Assembly (NCBI GenBank): GCA_022829145.1
Contig: CM040743.1
Span: 33,374,841 to 33,438,840, forward strand
DNA length: 64,000 nt
Origin: Albula goreensis
Taxonomy: Eukaryota > Chordata > Actinopteri > Albuliformes > Albulidae
Direction of reading: 5' to 3'
Both the position numbers and the translations under genes were made by a program. Positions within the stretch are counted from its first letter, which is position 1. Each line of letters starts with the position of its first letter. The notes beneath the pieces are model-generated. The model saw nothing but the letters and a program-made list of their open reading frames with translations. It ran no database searches and was not told the DNA's origin. Of this stretch, positions 58,085 through 64,000 are shown piece after piece.

Positions 58085-61056
58085 GTTCCGCAAAAGAGTT
58101 CTTCATGAATAATGAAGTATTCCTGCAAGTCACAGGATTGGTTGATGACTACAGCCAATAGATAGATGGATATCCCCCAGAATGTAGAGTTTATTGATCA
58201 CTGAAGGTCCTTTAGTACTAATTACGTATCACAGCAAAAGGAAACCAGCTCCCTTACCGTTGCCCTTGGAGGCTACTATACATGGCAGGGAATGTTAATT
58301 AGTTAACTTATTTTTTAAGCATATGGTAAATACACTGGTGTCCCCATGTGTAATGGGCAGAGGCAATTGAATCTTTCACTTGACTGGTTCCTAGGACCTA
58401 CTTTCCCTCTACTCAAATTTGTATTTCAGGGCTTTTGAGTTTTTCCAGTCCAGTGGCGTGTGTCTTTCCTGTTTTATTTTATATTCAAATCGATGGAGAT
58501 GCTGTTCAAACTGGGCGAGTCTGAAAAGTGTTCTAAGTGCGTATTGGTATGAATCTTTTCAGTAGAATATATGAAATACAGAATACAATCTTTGCGGGCT
58601 GACAGCAGCAGAGCAGCTGAACTAGCACTGCATTAAGAATAGATCTTCCAGGGTTTTATCGTCTATGAGAAACCCTTGCATAAGTCATGCGGTCCTTTGG
58701 CACAACGTCTACAAAACTATGCTGGACGACTGTGGAGCGGCATGAATTCAGCTGGGTTTGCATACCTGAGTGGACACAGCTGCTACTCTGCACTTTCCCA
58801 GGTTTAATGAGGTTTAATGTCGCAGCGGTGGAAGAGAACCTACAAAAAAGGACTGGGCAATCCAAATTCGGAGAGAAGCAAAATCCTGTGTGAGATTTTA
58901 TAAGCATTTGGCAGGGAATTTTTAAAAATGGTAAATACATACCAGACCTGTGCTGCCTTATGGCCTACATGTAACAGATACTGTCAACTCAAATGTAATA
59001 TTGTCCAAGAATTCAACAGATGAGGGTCATAAAACAAAGTGTCTTCAAAATGAATGTTTCCCCTAAGATTTTGTTCATCGTATTTATGTTGGTACAAATC
59101 AGTATACAAACATTGTATAATTTATTGTGGAACAGTAGATTTTGATTACATTTAAGTAGGAACTAAAGCATTAGAGTCCAATCAAATATGTTTCCATGCT
59201 TCCAAATAAATCATTTTTGGCAGATGAATTTTGAGATTCTTCCATCTTGAAATGTCTCAAGTTGATGAACACATACAGGGCCCAATAATGTCATATTCAT
59301 CAGGTAAAAAAGCATCCCAAGTATGGAGGGACAGATAACGGGAATCTATTTCTATTTATTTTTAGATAAGGCGACATGCTGTAAAGTGGCAAATGCTGAT
59401 AAACTAATTTTGACAAATGTAACTGTGAGGTTAAGGAGAGCAGTTGACCTGTTAAATACTCTGATGACACATTGCTGAAGTGTGACACTGAAGGCAATGC
59501 AGTACGGTTACTCAGACTCACAGACATTCTGGTCTTATTCTCATGGTTTTTTAAATGCACAGCTAAGTGCTGTGAAATCAAGGGAGTTAAATTACAGTTT
59601 TGTGGGAAGAGACTGCAAACTGAAAACAAAAGGGAAAAAGAAACACCACCGCAACATTTAACCATTGAATCACCCTTTAATCAATGAAGAATACTTAAAC
59701 TCTGTCCCTTTGTTTTTCATAGACAGGAATATCAGAAGTCACGTTTCCCGGTCAGGGTTTTTTGCGGCCATGTTCAGCAGTCTTGTCACAATACAAAATT
59801 CCCCTTGGCGAGACACGGCTGTTCACTACAACCTGTAAAAACTACAGAAGCTCGGGACACCTTGAATACTTGTGCATGTTAAACTGGAAAATGGGGCTCG
59901 TTCACCACTGAATGAAGAGAAGTGTTAGCGACAGATGGACATGACCATGCGCATCATGGAAGGTACGTCCTGAGATTAAAAAAGAGAAATGCCCAGATTG
60001 ACTGAAAAGAACTCGCAGCAACAGACATGTTAAAAATATTAAGCGGCCATCCTAGACCGCCCTCTTTGCGACCCCTTCCCTGCCATTTAGTTAATACAGT
60101 ATGTCACCCGTACAAAATAAACTGGTACCAATATTTGTACACCTACAACACAATGCGATAAAAAAATAATTCCTTTAAATGGCACTAAAGCACCAGTCGG
60201 CACTCTCACGTCATGAAAACACTGTTACCTCTATCTGATAGTCAACTTAAATATAAATCTGTAGATATAGTTACTCTTTTCTCTTAACTGTTCTGCCAGC
60301 GATATAAAAGCCAAAGCGTTTATTTCAGAACCAGAAAGCATAGCTGGTTGACGTCGGCTCTACAGCATATCCAAAGCATAGAGACCCCATTCTGTCTGGC
60401 TATTGTTCTTGGTACATTCAAAGTGAAAAGTCAGCATTTTCCAAGCAATGAAAGAATATTATAAAGTTCCTTTTTTCTTCTTCTTTTTTTTTTTTAAATG
60501 GTTCATGAATGAAAAGGACGGTAGCAGGAAAAAATTTCAGCGGACAGAAAAAATAGTTGATGCGAGACGTTGCTTTGGTACAAATCAGCATCTTCACTGT
60601 CCTGTATCGGTAGCAACCAGATGAAAGCTGGAAGACTTGTGTGTTTGTGCGTACGCGTGTTTATGTGTGTGTGTGTATGTGTGTGTGTGTGAGTGTTTGT
60701 GTGTTACTTATAACGCATGTGTTTCTGTGTCACTAAAGAGGAAGTGTTTCAGCCATGTGCCCGCCTAATGCTCACACAAGACTCCTCTTGATTTTCCAAC
60801 AGGTGTTTTTTTTCTGTGTAAGATGAACTGGCGCCGCAGCTAACATCACAGGTCGTGTGCAGGTTTTGGCAGATGTTCGGGGGGAGCTGGGGGGAGGGTG
60901 TCGGTCAGGGGGGCTGGGGGATAGGGGTGCACAGGCGGCCACAAAAAATTCAAAGCCGTCCCGGTAAACAAGCACGCTCCCCATCCTCCCTCTCTCGCTC
61001 GCTCATTTGCTTGCTTCCTCTCTCTCTTTCCCTCGTTCTGGCCCAAAATCCCACGT
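58085..61056. other. Convergent 3' UTRs of otulin and ankh
   Basis: Between the otulin stop and the ankh stop. A plus-strand AATAAA at 59205-59210 could end the otulin mRNA. Minus-strand AATAAA hexamers at 60319-60324 and 59355-59360 could end ankh. A GT-rich tract lies at about 60640-60715. No coding exon recognised. Confidence 0.55.

Positions 61057-64000
<2,944 letters not shown>

Noticed and set aside
60640..60715. GT-rich tract
   Set aside because: Imperfect microsatellite in the probable ankh 3' UTR; no further structure.

Overview
The window is vertebrate nuclear DNA, most likely from a ray-finned (teleost-like) fish. Genes are split into short exons with GT-AG introns of 0.1 to 14 kb, the bulk is AT-rich, CpG is depleted apart from a few clusters, and the repeats are of fish type: a tRNA-headed SINE, LINE 3' tails, a decayed Ty3/gypsy element, a short palindromic MITE and many CA/GT microsatellites. 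There are no operons, bacterial genes or CRISPR arrays. Three protein-coding genes are supported.

(1) 1-29908, plus strand: the 3' part of pou6f2, a POU-homeodomain transcription factor. Six coding exons are present: 4710-5101 (Gln-rich), 19419-19550, 24329-24538, 26169-26328, 27265-27433 (first part of the POU-specific domain) and 29392-29908 (36-residue insert, rest of the POU-specific domain, homeodomain, stop). The reading frame is continuous across all of them. The N-terminal exons lie left of the window. The 14.3-kb and 4.8-kb introns hold CpG-dense and palindromic segments that look regulatory. A second acceptor at 29498-29499 would remove exactly 36 codons from the POU-specific domain.

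(2) About 29.9-41 kb: intergenic. It holds the pou6f2 3' UTR of unknown length, a microsatellite whose flank is duplicated from a pou6f2 intron, and two CTCF-like motifs.

(3) About 41-58.1 kb, plus strand: otulin, the Met1-linkage-specific deubiquitinase. Eight coding exons (47437-58084) carry the HOIP-binding PIM motif, the catalytic Cys, His and Asn and an intact stop. A candidate first coding exon at 42203-42390 begins MGNC, a myristoylation/palmitoylation-like N-terminus, and splices in phase. A rival start lies at 44032. With the MGNC exon the protein would be 554 aa, much longer than mammalian OTULIN (about 350 aa), because of a lysine/glutamate-rich N-terminal region.

(4) 61057-63376, minus strand: the last two coding exons of ankh, the pyrophosphate/ATP/citrate exporter, convergent with otulin. 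The otulin-ankh neighbourhood matches other vertebrates. The adjacency to pou6f2 appears lineage-specific.

The most interesting items are the MGNC alternative start of otulin, the ordered pairs of oppositely directed CTCF-like motifs between and within pou6f2 and otulin, the tandem acceptors controlling the POU-domain insert, the CA repeat just after a pou6f2 donor, and several perfect palindromes. All gene assignments come from reading translated exons against remembered family features; no search was run.
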